Of a DNA stretch of 25,908 bases, positions 15,880 through 22,798 are shown piece after piece (within the stretch, counting starts at the first letter, position 1; every line of letters begins with the position of its first letter). Source of the stretch: CAZVCJ01 sp964625745. GTDB lineage: Bacteria; Chloroflexota; Anaerolineae; VGOG01. Where the stretch lies: contig CAZVCJ010000044.1 of the NCBI GenBank assembly GCA_964625745.1, forward strand, positions 1-25,908. Reading direction: 5' to 3'. The position numbers were made by a program, and so were the translations under genes. The notes beneath the pieces are model-generated. The model saw nothing but the letters and a program-made list of their open reading frames with translations, ran no database searches and was not told the DNA's origin.

Positions 15880-16650
15880 CTACTCGACTAACTCAGGTTC
15901 CTCAGCCGCCGCCTTCAAGGTATCGGCAAATTTCTTCCAGCCATATTGTCTAGCGCGATTCGCTGCACGAAGATCCCATTGCCGGCGTTGAGAACGTTCA
16001 TGAAATGGGATCCTGCACAAAGCTGAGTAAATGAGGATTGTTGGCAAATCAATCTTGATCTGACGAACGGGAGCACCAGCACCAAAACTGTCTGCCCAGT
16101 ATTGAATCAACTCATCCCATAATGATTCATCAATTGGTTTGTAGTAATCAATGAGCTGAGCGAAATCAGACGAAAAAGAAGCGGTTGACATAGCACCGAA
16201 GTCAATTGCGAAAGCAGTGCCACTCGAGACTATCCAGTTGCGCGGATTAGCGTCTTTGAAGACACCCTGCGTATCAACATTGGATAATGCACTGAGAAGC
16301 GGCTGTAGGCATTCGAAAATCTGCCACTCCTGATTGTCTATGGAGTATCGCGGCGTTCTCCAGATTCTGTACAGATTACTATACCAATCAGTCATAGAAC
16401 GTAACCTTGGAGCATCCGAAGAGAGGGCCCGTCTGTGGAGTTCCCCAAGCCTAGAGACTACATTCAGCAATATTGGTTTTTGTTCAGCATATTCGATTTC
16501 ATCAAGCCTCATACCCTTAATACGTCTTTGGACTAACCATCCCCCCCAGTAACCTACAAAAACACCCGGGGCGAGATACTTTGTCCACATTGCTTCATAG
16601 GATGTTGTGTACTTGAACATCCCCCGTCCCAGAAGACGTTTCGCTTTCAT
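15880..16650 (-). CDS. APH-fold small-molecule kinase
   Basis: A 256-aa protein of the aminoglycoside-phosphotransferase/protein-kinase-like fold. The catalytic loop reads VFKDANPRNW, with D133 as base and N138 as metal ligand (the usual HGD has become FKD), followed by the DFG-equivalent IDFGA with D150. The N-lobe is short. The start is set at ATG 16650, which overlaps the stop of the upstream thymidylate-synthase-like gene as ATGA, a sign of translational coupling. It may phosphorylate a nucleoside or sugar intermediate, or inactivate the product as self-protection. The low similarity in the N-lobe leaves the substrate open. Confidence 0.65.
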   Translation of the reverse strand: MKAKRLLGRGMFKYTTSYEAMWTKYLAPGVFVGYWGGWLVQRRIKGMRLDEIEYAEQKPILLNVVSRLGELHRRALSSDAPRLRSMTDWYSNLYRIWRTPRYSIDNQEWQIFECLQPLLSALSNVDTQGVFKDANPRNWIVSSGTAFAIDFGAMSTASFSSDFAQLIDYYKPIDESLWDELIQYWADSFGAGAPVRQIKIDLPTILIYSALCRIPFHERSQRRQWDLRAANRARQYGWKKFADTLKAAAEEPELVE

Positions 16651-17588
16651 AGGCTGTTCTCTGTGGGAGTTCGCAGGTGTTGTGAGTACCACTGCCTGAG
16701 TTCTGCTCCGAGCCAACCAGTCACCGTCTCAGCTATTTGAACAGCAGCCCTTGTGTCATTGTTTTTCCATGCCCGATAACTCCGCATAATGAGACCAAAG
16801 TTCTGCCAACTGGGGTTTTCTACATCATGTCCTCTGACAAGATTCCTAAGAATGGCATCAAACTCTTCCCACTCAACTTGGAAGTTCTCAGGGGGCTCTT
16901 CCCTCAAGTTATCTAATACTTCCACACGTTTGGCAGACCCTAGGTCACGTGTGTAAAGATGCAAAGAGTCAACCCTGTGATGATAGCTACCGATTTCGCA
17001 GCCAACCCAGCCTGCCATCAGCTCATGCAGTAGTGTGTTAGTGAGGATATCATAAGGCATACCTAGCCAGATGTCTTGACTGCGCATTGTGGTTAACATG
17101 TGCAGACGGCCACCTCGCAGAAGGAACCGATGATTTAAGGTGCAGGCTACATCGCGATATCCTTGATAATCGATTTCAGGATCAAAAATCTGTATAACAG
17201 CTTGGCGAGTTTCGGGTTGACGAATCAACAATTGGCGAACAGTGTCGAGTTGGTCGAGATTCGCTTGCCACCGTCTTATGCGAGGTCCATAAGCACCTTT
17301 CAAAACCCCATTATCAGTGAATTGAAATAGGTTGGCATTGAATGTGAAAATCCAAGAAGCATCGCTCCCCGACAGAATCCACACTGCTTCCGCGACCGCA
17401 AATGCAGGGTTAATTCTTCGTTCGGTCACCTGTAAGAAACGATTGCGTGGATTCTCCAGCACCAAGTGAGCTGGACACACCTCGACGGTCGCTAGCCCAC
17501 GAGGAGCGACCAATTGTCCTTCTTGTAGTACTCTCTGTATTACCTCCACATACAATTCACTGAAACTTTCACTTCTTACAAACAACAT
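16647..17588 (-). CDS. Thymidylate-synthase-fold enzyme, predicted (d)CMP 5-hydroxymethylase
   Basis: A 313-aa protein of the ThyA fold. Numbered from ATG 17588, C149 aligns with the catalytic Cys146 of E. coli ThyA, R169 with Arg166 (phosphate), D172 with Asp169 and H210/Y212 with His207/Tyr209 (sugar), all at a constant offset of three. The key change is D180 at the place of Asn177. In T4 dCMP hydroxymethylase this position is Asp, and Asn-to-Asp in ThyA shifts preference to dCMP. The enzyme should therefore add a one-carbon unit from methylene-tetrahydrofolate to C5 of CMP or dCMP, most likely giving the hydroxymethyl product, as MilA does in mildiomycin synthesis. The PCH motif is ACT here. 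GAGGT precedes the ATG; the carbamoyltransferase ends 19 bp upstream. Confidence 0.8.
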   Translation of the reverse strand: MLFVRSESFSELYVEVIQRVLQEGQLVAPRGLATVEVCPAHLVLENPRNRFLQVTERRINPAFAVAEAVWILSGSDASWIFTFNANLFQFTDNGVLKGAYGPRIRRWQANLDQLDTVRQLLIRQPETRQAVIQIFDPEIDYQGYRDVACTLNHRFLLRGGRLHMLTTMRSQDIWLGMPYDILTNTLLHELMAGWVGCEIGSYHHRVDSLHLYTRDLGSAKRVEVLDNLREEPPENFQVEWEEFDAILRNLVRGHDVENPSWQNFGLIMRSYRAWKNNDTRAAVQIAETVTGWLGAELRQWYSQHLRTPTENSL

Positions 17589-17607
17589 CAAGTATACCTC
17601 TTTTGTA

Positions 17608-19275
17608 TCAAGAAATGCTCCATATCAAGGCATCTAACCCGGTACTGTAGAAGCAACGCAGGGCATCAGACGGTGAACACACAATTGGTTCTCCCTTAAC
17701 ATTGAAGGATGTATTAAGAATCATTGGAATACCCTTCAATTCATGAAAGGCGTGAATCAAGGAGTAGTACATGGGGTTCATATCCCTACGAACAGTTTGA
17801 ATGCGTGCTGTATTATCAACATGCATAACTGCTGGAACTTTGCTGGCTTGGTTGGGTAAGAACTCCACAACTTCTAGCATATAGGGTAGATCCAAACTTC
17901 CGCAAGAGAACCATTTGTGCTGGTGTTCATGTAATACAGAGGGAGCGAATGGTCTAAACGGTTCGCGAAACTTCACTCGTGCATTGATACGGTCCTTTAT
18001 GTCAGGGATAGAGGGATCAGCCAATATACTTCGGTTACCCAATGTTCGGGGACCACTCTCCATCCTTCCTTGAAACCAGCCAATTATGTTACCTTGAGTT
18101 AGTAAGCTCGCTGCTTTCTGTGCTGGTTTGTCTAGATACTCGTATGGTACGTCAGTCAATTCAAGCAAATATCGAATGTCTGCGTCATCGTATTTCGGAC
18201 CGAGATACACTCGCTCTTGAACGTTAGGCCTAAGCCCAGTTTGCGCTGCATAAACATACAGAGCAGCTCCCAGCGCAGTCCCAGCATCATTTGCCGCAGG
18301 AGCAATGAATAAACCTCTTACGCCCAGCTGCGTCCGCACTCTGGAGTTGATAACACTGTTTAGGGCTACGCCACCAGCCATACATAAGTAGTGAGAATCG
18401 GTCAACTTCAATGCGCGTTCTGATAATGCTAGTACGGCTTGCTCTGTGCGAGCTTGCAGTGCAGCCGCTAAGTTGCGATGGTGATCAGTGATTGGCTCAT
18501 CTGGTTTGCGTGCGGGACCGAATTTCTCCTCAAAGGCTGGTGTCAGTCGCCTACCGTCTGCCCACGAATAACGGCGTGCCACATATATTAGATTCAGGGT
18601 AAAACGCCCGTTGGGAGCGATGTGCAACACATTCTCAAAATCATAGACTGACGGATCGCCATATGCTGCCAAAGCCATTACGGTTCCTTCCCTATCGCCC
18701 CTTTTGTATCCTAAGTGCTGTGTTACAGCTCCATATAGATAACCTAATGAATGAGGGTCATAAATGGCTTCAATCGTAGTAATTGAGTTGCTTTCGCCGA
18801 GAGAGATGGTAGTTGTTGCACGCTCCCCAATACTATCTAGGGTCAGAATCGCAGCCCGCTCGAACGGGGACAAATAAAAGACATAAGCTGCGTGAGCTTT
18901 GTGATGTTCAACCCAAGTTATTGAACCACGGTAGTTCAGACGGTGACGTAGCAAATCGACTTCCCGCATAAATGATGCTGTCCATAGCCCGCGTTGGTAG
19001 GCAGCACGTATTCCATGTCGGGTGATAAGACCTGGCAAGTCGCGCGCAAAAGATGATAATACAATTCGAGGATTAAAATAGAAAGCAATATGATCAACCT
19101 CGTGGATTTTCAATCCAGCTTGGTCGAGACAGTACTTGATTGCCTGAACTGGAAATTCACCAGTGTGCTTGTGTCTGCTAAATCGCTCTTCCTCTGCAAA
19201 GGCAACGGGAGTACCATCAACAACTAGAGCGGCCGCAGCATCGTGGTAATAGGCACAAATACCCAAGATAATCAC
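17608..19275 (-). CDS. NodU/CmcH/TobZ-type O-carbamoyltransferase
   Basis: A 555-aa cytosolic enzyme that makes carbamoyladenylate from carbamoyl phosphate and ATP and transfers the carbamoyl group to a hydroxyl. The N-terminal Kae1-like domain shows ILGICAYYHDAAAALVVDG and WVEHHKAHAAYVF; the middle has LDSIGERATTT, DREGTVMALAAYG and LCMAGGVALNSV; the C-terminal YrdC-like part has MESGPRTLGNRSILADPS, KFREPFRPFAPSV and MILNTSFNVKGEPIV. All are standard for the family. GTG 19275 is chosen because it gives the usual N-terminus and follows AGGAGGT (19294-19288); an upstream start would add unrelated residues. Next to a predicted cytosine hydroxymethylase, its acceptor is likely the new 5-hydroxymethyl group, although a sugar hydroxyl is possible. 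First gene of the operon. Confidence 0.88.
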   Translation of the reverse strand: MIILGICAYYHDAAAALVVDGTPVAFAEEERFSRHKHTGEFPVQAIKYCLDQAGLKIHEVDHIAFYFNPRIVLSSFARDLPGLITRHGIRAAYQRGLWTASFMREVDLLRHRLNYRGSITWVEHHKAHAAYVFYLSPFERAAILTLDSIGERATTTISLGESNSITTIEAIYDPHSLGYLYGAVTQHLGYKRGDREGTVMALAAYGDPSVYDFENVLHIAPNGRFTLNLIYVARRYSWADGRRLTPAFEEKFGPARKPDEPITDHHRNLAAALQARTEQAVLALSERALKLTDSHYLCMAGGVALNSVINSRVRTQLGVRGLFIAPAANDAGTALGAALYVYAAQTGLRPNVQERVYLGPKYDDADIRYLLELTDVPYEYLDKPAQKAASLLTQGNIIGWFQGRMESGPRTLGNRSILADPSIPDIKDRINARVKFREPFRPFAPSVLHEHQHKWFSCGSLDLPYMLEVVEFLPNQASKVPAVMHVDNTARIQTVRRDMNPMYYSLIHAFHELKGIPMILNTSFNVKGEPIVCSPSDALRCFYSTGLDALIWSIS

Positions 19276-19338
19276 ATGTGTTCGCTTACCTCCTCGTGGG
19301 CTAACAATTACTATGTGGAAGTTTTTCCGCATAGCTGC

Positions 19339-19443
19339 CTATACGCAGAAAGTCCGTTCCCGCAGCTCTCTACTCCCCTCCAAAAACTCCCTCCACGGCC
19401 CGTGGATGCCCTCCTCCGTCACGCCGTAGGGCAGTGCCGTCAC
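19339..19443 (-). CDS. Conserved micro-ORF, copy 1 (frameshifted end)
   Basis: A GTG-started ORF preceded by AGGTGGAGGA that shares its first 23 codons with copy 2 (MTALPYGV at the start and HGPWREFLEG near the end). One G is missing near the end relative to copy 2 and copy 3, so the frame runs on to a TAG 11 codons later (34 aa). Differences from copy 2 are the start codon (GTG for ATG) and two silent Thr codons. It lies 63 bp upstream of the carbamoyltransferase start, at the head of the biosynthetic operon. Function unknown; a leader peptide or a small protein relic are both possible. Confidence 0.4.
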   Translation of the reverse strand: MTALPYGVTEEGIHGPWREFLEGSRELRERTFCV

Positions 19444-19456
19444 TCCTCCACCTGGT

Positions 19457-19520
19457 TTGGGCGAACGAATCGCAATGCGTGGTTTCGAGCGAACGGATCG
19501 CAGAGCAGCATGTCAGGTGG
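19457..19520. repeat. 65-bp repeat element, copy A
   Basis: This segment matches 21985-22040 closely, sharing on the plus strand GTGGTTTCGAGCGAACG and ATCGCAGAGC. Each copy contains two GCGAN5TCGC units about 28 bp apart, with the 5-nt centre varying while the 4-bp arms are kept. Copy A lies just upstream of micro-ORF copy 1. Its outer end (GTCAGGTGGC) corresponds to GTTAGGGC in copy B. It may be a decayed cassette recombination site or a REP-like element. Confidence 0.5.
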
Positions 19521-19543
19521 CCCCTGGTTGCTAAAACGTGTAC

Positions 19544-19572
19544 TTGACAAAGAAACATTTGTATGGTATAAT
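19544..19572 (+). promoter_or_regulatory. Consensus sigma70 promoter for the antitoxin-methyltransferase operon
   Basis: TTGACA (19544-19549) and TATAAT (19567-19572) are both perfect hexamers with a 17-bp spacer, the optimal layout. It lies about 40 bp upstream of the Phd/YefM gene. A Phd-type protein usually represses its own promoter, so an operator is expected here; no clear palindrome is visible across the -10. Confidence 0.85.
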
Positions 19573-19614
19573 ATACCTAAATTAGCTATTTTGGATATTG
19601 CGAAAGAGGATATG

Positions 19615-19869
19615 ATGATTACAAAGAGAATCAGTTCGACTCAGGCACAGAACAACTTTGGACAAGTCCTGGATGATGTCACTCGAAATCGCACCCGCTA
19701 CATCATCGAACGTCGTGGCGTCCCGCAAGTCATCATACTCAGCTTTGACGATTTTGCCCATGTGCTGGATGACGAGAGTGAACGCCAACAGATGGATACT
19801 ATCATAAGAGAACTCCGTCCTGGATACCACTTAGGGCAAATCATCGCCCCAACCTCTGGAACAGAATAG
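19615..19869 (+). CDS. Phd/YefM-family antitoxin
   Basis: An 84-aa protein typical of Phd/YefM: an N-terminal DNA-binding part SSTQAQNNFGQVLDDVTRN, the middle RYIIERRGVPQVIILSFDDF, then a C-terminal helix that would wrap a toxin. ATG 19615 is preferred over 19612 because AGAGGA is 4 nt away. No RelE, Doc or YoeB-type toxin gene follows. Instead a DNA methyltransferase begins 26 bp later, apparently in the same transcript. It may act as a repressor of the R-M operon, much as C proteins do, or be a relic of a toxin-antitoxin pair. Confidence 0.85.
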   Translation: MITKRISSTQAQNNFGQVLDDVTRNRTRYIIERRGVPQVIILSFDDFAHVLDDESERQQMDTIIRELRPGYHLGQIIAPTSGTE

Positions 19870-19895
19870 CAATCTTCCTCAATCAGGATGCTCCA

Positions 19896-21284
19896 ATGAC
19901 ACACTTGACAGACTTGCGAAACCAACAAGTGAGGCAACTGAGACTGTTTGAGACAGATGAGGAACAGTTCGCTTTGACATCGGACAATGGGGGCTCACAC
20001 TTCAACGATCCCTCTTTCGCCAGCAACAAGACAAGACCTGTCCACCGATGGGTTCCCTGGATCGCCGGATTCTCTGGTGATTTCGTTGGAGACGCTCTGG
20101 ATAGATACTTGACAGGCAACGGAACTGTTTTGGATCCATTCTCTGGCGTAGGCACTACATTGGTAGAAGCCATTCTGCGCGGTCACATTGCCATCGGGTT
20201 TGAGATTAACCCGTATGCCGTCTTGGCGTGTCGCACAAAGGTAAACGCCCACAGAATTGATGTCGAGAGCCTATACGGTGAGATGCTAAGATTCCAGATC
20301 TTCTACAGGGAGAAAACATACGCCAATTATGTCCCGAAAAGCACTCCCCCACAAGGGTTCAAGACACGCTCCGCGTTTTATAGTCCCAAAGTGTTGCGGA
20401 AAGTGTTGATCCTCCAAGATTTCATTGACACAATCGAGTATCCCAACTTGCAAGACCTGTTCAAACTGGCTTTTGCTTCAACGATGGTACGCTACTCGAA
20501 TTATTCCTATGAACCGAGCCTGGGTAGACGAGCAAGCGCCGGGAAACCAGCTATCGAGGACTTCCCAGTTGGCCAAGCAATACTGGACAGGTTGTCAGAA
20601 ATGGCACAAGACATCTCTTGGTTTCAACAAAGCTTAGCGAATCGGGATCCACATGTACAGATTATCAATGATTCCTTCTTCGAGCACGAATCGTACCTCG
20701 ACCCCGAGACGATCGATCTTATTATTACATCACCCCCTTATCTAAACAATTATCATTACAATCGAAACACACGCCCGCACCTATACTGGCTGGGATATGT
20801 ACAGAGTCCAAGGGATCTAAAGCCTCTCGAGCTTTCAAACTTTGGCAAGTATTGGCAGACCGTTCGCGAACAAGACACAGTGGCTCTGAAATTCTCTTTG
20901 CCAAACACAGATCTGGCAGAACGACTGCAAACGCTCAGCAAGGTTAAGCCCGAAAGGGGTATCTATGGTGGCAAAGGATGGGCCAATTATGCGGCCTCAT
21001 ATTTCAATGATTGCTACAAATTCGCAAAAGGTATCAAATATGCTCTAAAGCCAGGTGGTACAGCATTGGTTGTCATTGGAAATAGCGTTTTGCAGGGCAT
21101 TCTGATACCGACCGACATATACTTCGGAAAAATTGCCGAGTTGGTTGGCCTTGAGTTGGTCAGAATTGATGTGCCACGAACAACCCGCGTTGGGAACAGT
21201 ATCATTCAGTCAGACGTTCGTGTCGTCAAAGCCAGGAGTTCGGATCAGCTTTACGAAGCCATAGTGGAATTAAGAAAAATCTGA
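19896..21284 (+). CDS. DNA methyltransferase with SPPY motif (probable N4-cytosine)
   Basis: A 462-aa amino-group DNA methyltransferase. The SAM-binding motif VLDPFSGVGTTLVEAILRG (from about 79) is followed by GFEINPYAV, and the catalytic SPPY is at 279-282 in DLIITSPPYLNNYHYN. SPPY is typical of N4-cytosine enzymes, and the LKPGGTALVVIGNS stretch is usual. DPF-type motif I comes before the catalytic motif, the reverse of the common beta-class order. It is the likely modification partner of the convergent Eco29kI-type nuclease, protecting its sites; the two genes overlap tail to tail by 15 bp. Confidence 0.85.
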   Translation: MTHLTDLRNQQVRQLRLFETDEEQFALTSDNGGSHFNDPSFASNKTRPVHRWVPWIAGFSGDFVGDALDRYLTGNGTVLDPFSGVGTTLVEAILRGHIAIGFEINPYAVLACRTKVNAHRIDVESLYGEMLRFQIFYREKTYANYVPKSTPPQGFKTRSAFYSPKVLRKVLILQDFIDTIEYPNLQDLFKLAFASTMVRYSNYSYEPSLGRRASAGKPAIEDFPVGQAILDRLSEMAQDISWFQQSLANRDPHVQIINDSFFEHESYLDPETIDLIITSPPYLNNYHYNRNTRPHLYWLGYVQSPRDLKPLELSNFGKYWQTVREQDTVALKFSLPNTDLAERLQTLSKVKPERGIYGGKGWANYAASYFNDCYKFAKGIKYALKPGGTALVVIGNSVLQGILIPTDIYFGKIAELVGLELVRIDVPRTTRVGNSIIQSDVRVVKARSSDQLYEAIVELRKI

Positions 21285-21896
21285 TCTCTCTAAAAACTGT
21301 TGAACCTTTGCTTCCACGTCCTCCAAACGTGGAGATTCGCCGGTGAGGCGCTCTGCCCACAGCCTGCCAGGATGCAAAACATCCCACTCTGACCGCGCCT
21401 GGTTATAACGTCCACTTCCGGGATCATGATTCCCAAATCCATCAATGACAGAATTCCATAGTGGCCGGCACCTTCGAATCAGTTCTGCCTCTACAGGCAC
21501 AACCAGGTCGCTTTCGACGCCGCCAAGGATCATGAACTGGCATCGAAAATCACTAACCTGTAGATTAGCAACCTGTTTTATACTCCTGATGTGCTCTCGC
21601 AATCTCTGATACAAGATCGGTGCTTCAGAGTTAGTAGCTCGCGCTGTTCGCCATCCTGGTGGCACAGCCTTACCCACATAGATTGGGTGAGCACAAGCTT
21701 CCTGGTTCAAATCAGCGATCTTGGAGTAGAGCTCAAAATCGCCAACGTAGTAGAGTCCATAAACCCCTGTCCCAATAAACCTGTCGAGCGGGGGTAATCT
21801 GTGCACAGGTGTTGAAGTGAAGAACCTGATTGCCTCGCCTACCACGCTTTGAAACTGTGGTGAATGGAAAACGTGCAAATCGTAATCAAAAGTCAT
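21270..21896 (-). CDS. Eco29kI-family GIY-YIG restriction endonuclease
   Basis: A 208-aa type II endonuclease. The GIY-YIG core reads GVYGLYYVGDFELYSKIADLNQEACAHPIYVGKAVPPG, with the Tyr-bearing GVYGLYY (44-50) and IYVG (72-75). The catalytic Glu is likely E136 in VPVEAELIRRCRPLWNSV, and the C-terminal GFGNHDPGSGRYNQARSEWDVLHPGR is characteristic of the Eco29kI group. Eco29kI itself cuts CCGCGG; the specificity here may be the same but is not proven. Eco29kI's own methylase is C5-cytosine type, whereas the neighbour here has an SPPY motif, so the protection chemistry differs. Confidence 0.85.
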   Translation of the reverse strand: MTFDYDLHVFHSPQFQSVVGEAIRFFTSTPVHRLPPLDRFIGTGVYGLYYVGDFELYSKIADLNQEACAHPIYVGKAVPPGWRTARATNSEAPILYQRLREHIRSIKQVANLQVSDFRCQFMILGGVESDLVVPVEAELIRRCRPLWNSVIDGFGNHDPGSGRYNQARSEWDVLHPGRLWAERLTGESPRLEDVEAKVQQFLERSDFS

Positions 21897-21984
21897 CTTT
21901 GCTCTCAGTTTTATGGAGAATGTTCACTTGTCTAAAGGCTCGTTAATCTGCGAACCTTACCTGCTCATCCCCCACGCTTTGGGC

Positions 21985-22040
21985 GAGCAATTCGCAGGAT
22001 GTGGTTTCGAGCGAACGAATCGCAGAGCGAGTGTTAGGGC
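21985..22040. repeat. 65-bp repeat element, copy B, at the cupin stop codon
   Basis: Second copy of the repeat found at 19457-19520. On the minus strand the cupin's last codons run directly into GCCCTAAC, so its TAA stop is part of an RYYYAAC-like core, as is common in integron gene cassettes. The two GCGAN5TCGC units (with spacer TCGAAACCACATCCT) follow. A matching GTTRRRY end is not clear, so the cassette reading is tentative. The remaining gap 21897-21984 shows no gene. Confidence 0.45.
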
Positions 22041-22549
22041 GCAGACTTCACTTGTTCAATCAGAATCTGCTCTCCCTCCCCAAGCTCAATGACTACACAG
22101 TCCGTCGCGTACGTCCGCTCTGGCAACACGATCAAGACGTTTGCAGCTTTCTCATTCACGGTGAACGGCGCGTGGTGCCATACCCCTGGATGCAGTACCA
22201 CCATCGTGCTCTTCGGCACCCGAAACACCCGCAGCTTATCCAACGGTGCGCCTTCGTCCCTCGCCGTCGCTGGCCCTACGTGTATCAAGACGTCATTGTC
22301 CAACGGCAGAATCCCTTCCGCCGTCTTCGAATGATACTCTGTCACATCAATCACCAGGTCTCTCTTTTCCACCCGACAAGTCGAAAACGAGGCGACCGAG
22401 CAACCACCCAGGTCTTGCTGCACCATGTCGCGGAAGAACTCTATCGGTGGCTCGCCTATCTTCTCCGCCTGAGGATCAATGTGATGGACATAGAATCCGA
22501 AGGGCAAGAACCCCTCAACGCTTAGTTCCTCTACCTGTACCGTTCTCAT
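22034..22549 (-). CDS. Ureidoglycolate-lyase-like cupin protein
   Basis: A 171-aa cupin resembling the ureidoglycolate lyase family: YHSKTAEGILPLDNDVLIHVGPA, VFRVPKSTMVVLHPGVWHHAPF and NVLIVLPERTYATDCVVIEL. The H-rich GVWHHAPF and the YHS region probably make the metal or substrate site. The best-known family member AllA splits ureidoglycolate to glyoxylate and urea, but no allantoin genes are nearby, so the substrate could differ. AAGGAG lies 8 nt before the ATG, and micro-ORF copy 2 ends 36 bp upstream. The stop codon merges with a repeat element. Confidence 0.7.
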   Translation of the reverse strand: MRTVQVEELSVEGFLPFGFYVHHIDPQAEKIGEPPIEFFRDMVQQDLGGCSVASFSTCRVEKRDLVIDVTEYHSKTAEGILPLDNDVLIHVGPATARDEGAPLDKLRVFRVPKSTMVVLHPGVWHHAPFTVNEKAANVLIVLPERTYATDCVVIELGEGEQILIEQVKSAP

Positions 22550-22585
22550 GCTATTCTCCTTATTGTGATGTATTTGAGTGGTCCC

Positions 22586-22660
22586 CTACTCCCCCTCCAA
22601 AAACTCCCTCCACGGCCCGTGGATGCCCTCCTCGGTCACGCCGTAGGGCAGTGCTGTCAT
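22586..22660 (-). CDS. Conserved micro-ORF, copy 2 (intact, 24 aa)
   Basis: An ATG-to-TAG frame of 24 codons beginning MTALPYGVTEEG and ending REFLEGE. AGGTGGAGGA precedes the ATG, and the ATGA overlaps the stop of a preceding short frame ending QVEE. Comparison with copies 1 and 3 shows only silent third-base differences plus an ATG/GTG start swap, consistent with selection on the encoded peptide. It is placed 36 bp ahead of the cupin gene. No known family is recognised. Confidence 0.5.
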   Translation of the reverse strand: MTALPYGVTEEGIHGPWREFLEGE

Positions 22661-22798
22661 TCCTCCACCTGGAGAGTAGGAGTTGATGTGCCGCCAAGGG
22701 GCTCATCGCACCTACGCGGGCACACAGCAGTACTCGAGTTGGTGCGAGTTGGGCAAACAGGGCTCGTTGATTCCGCATCAAAGCGTAGGGCGGCGGTG
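22661..22798 (-). pseudogene. Relic of a DUF5680-like gene
   Basis: Between micro-ORF copy 2 and the DUF2283 gene, bases 22729-22764 match the DUF5680 gene at about 25682-25717 with roughly six differences in 36. On the minus strand one frame reads LPNSHQLEY, like LPSSHQFEY of the intact protein. No full frame survives, so this seems to be a decayed duplicate fragment. Confidence 0.4.

Noticed and set aside
16647..17588. Housekeeping thymidylate synthase (thyA)
   Set aside because: The base-recognition Asn is Asp, the PCH motif is altered and the gene is embedded in a tailoring-enzyme operon.
19457..19520. Reading the 65-bp repeat as the coding tail of a gene (frame with LCDPFARNH)
   Set aside because: The two copies differ at many replacement sites in that frame, so a DNA-level element is more likely than a coding one.
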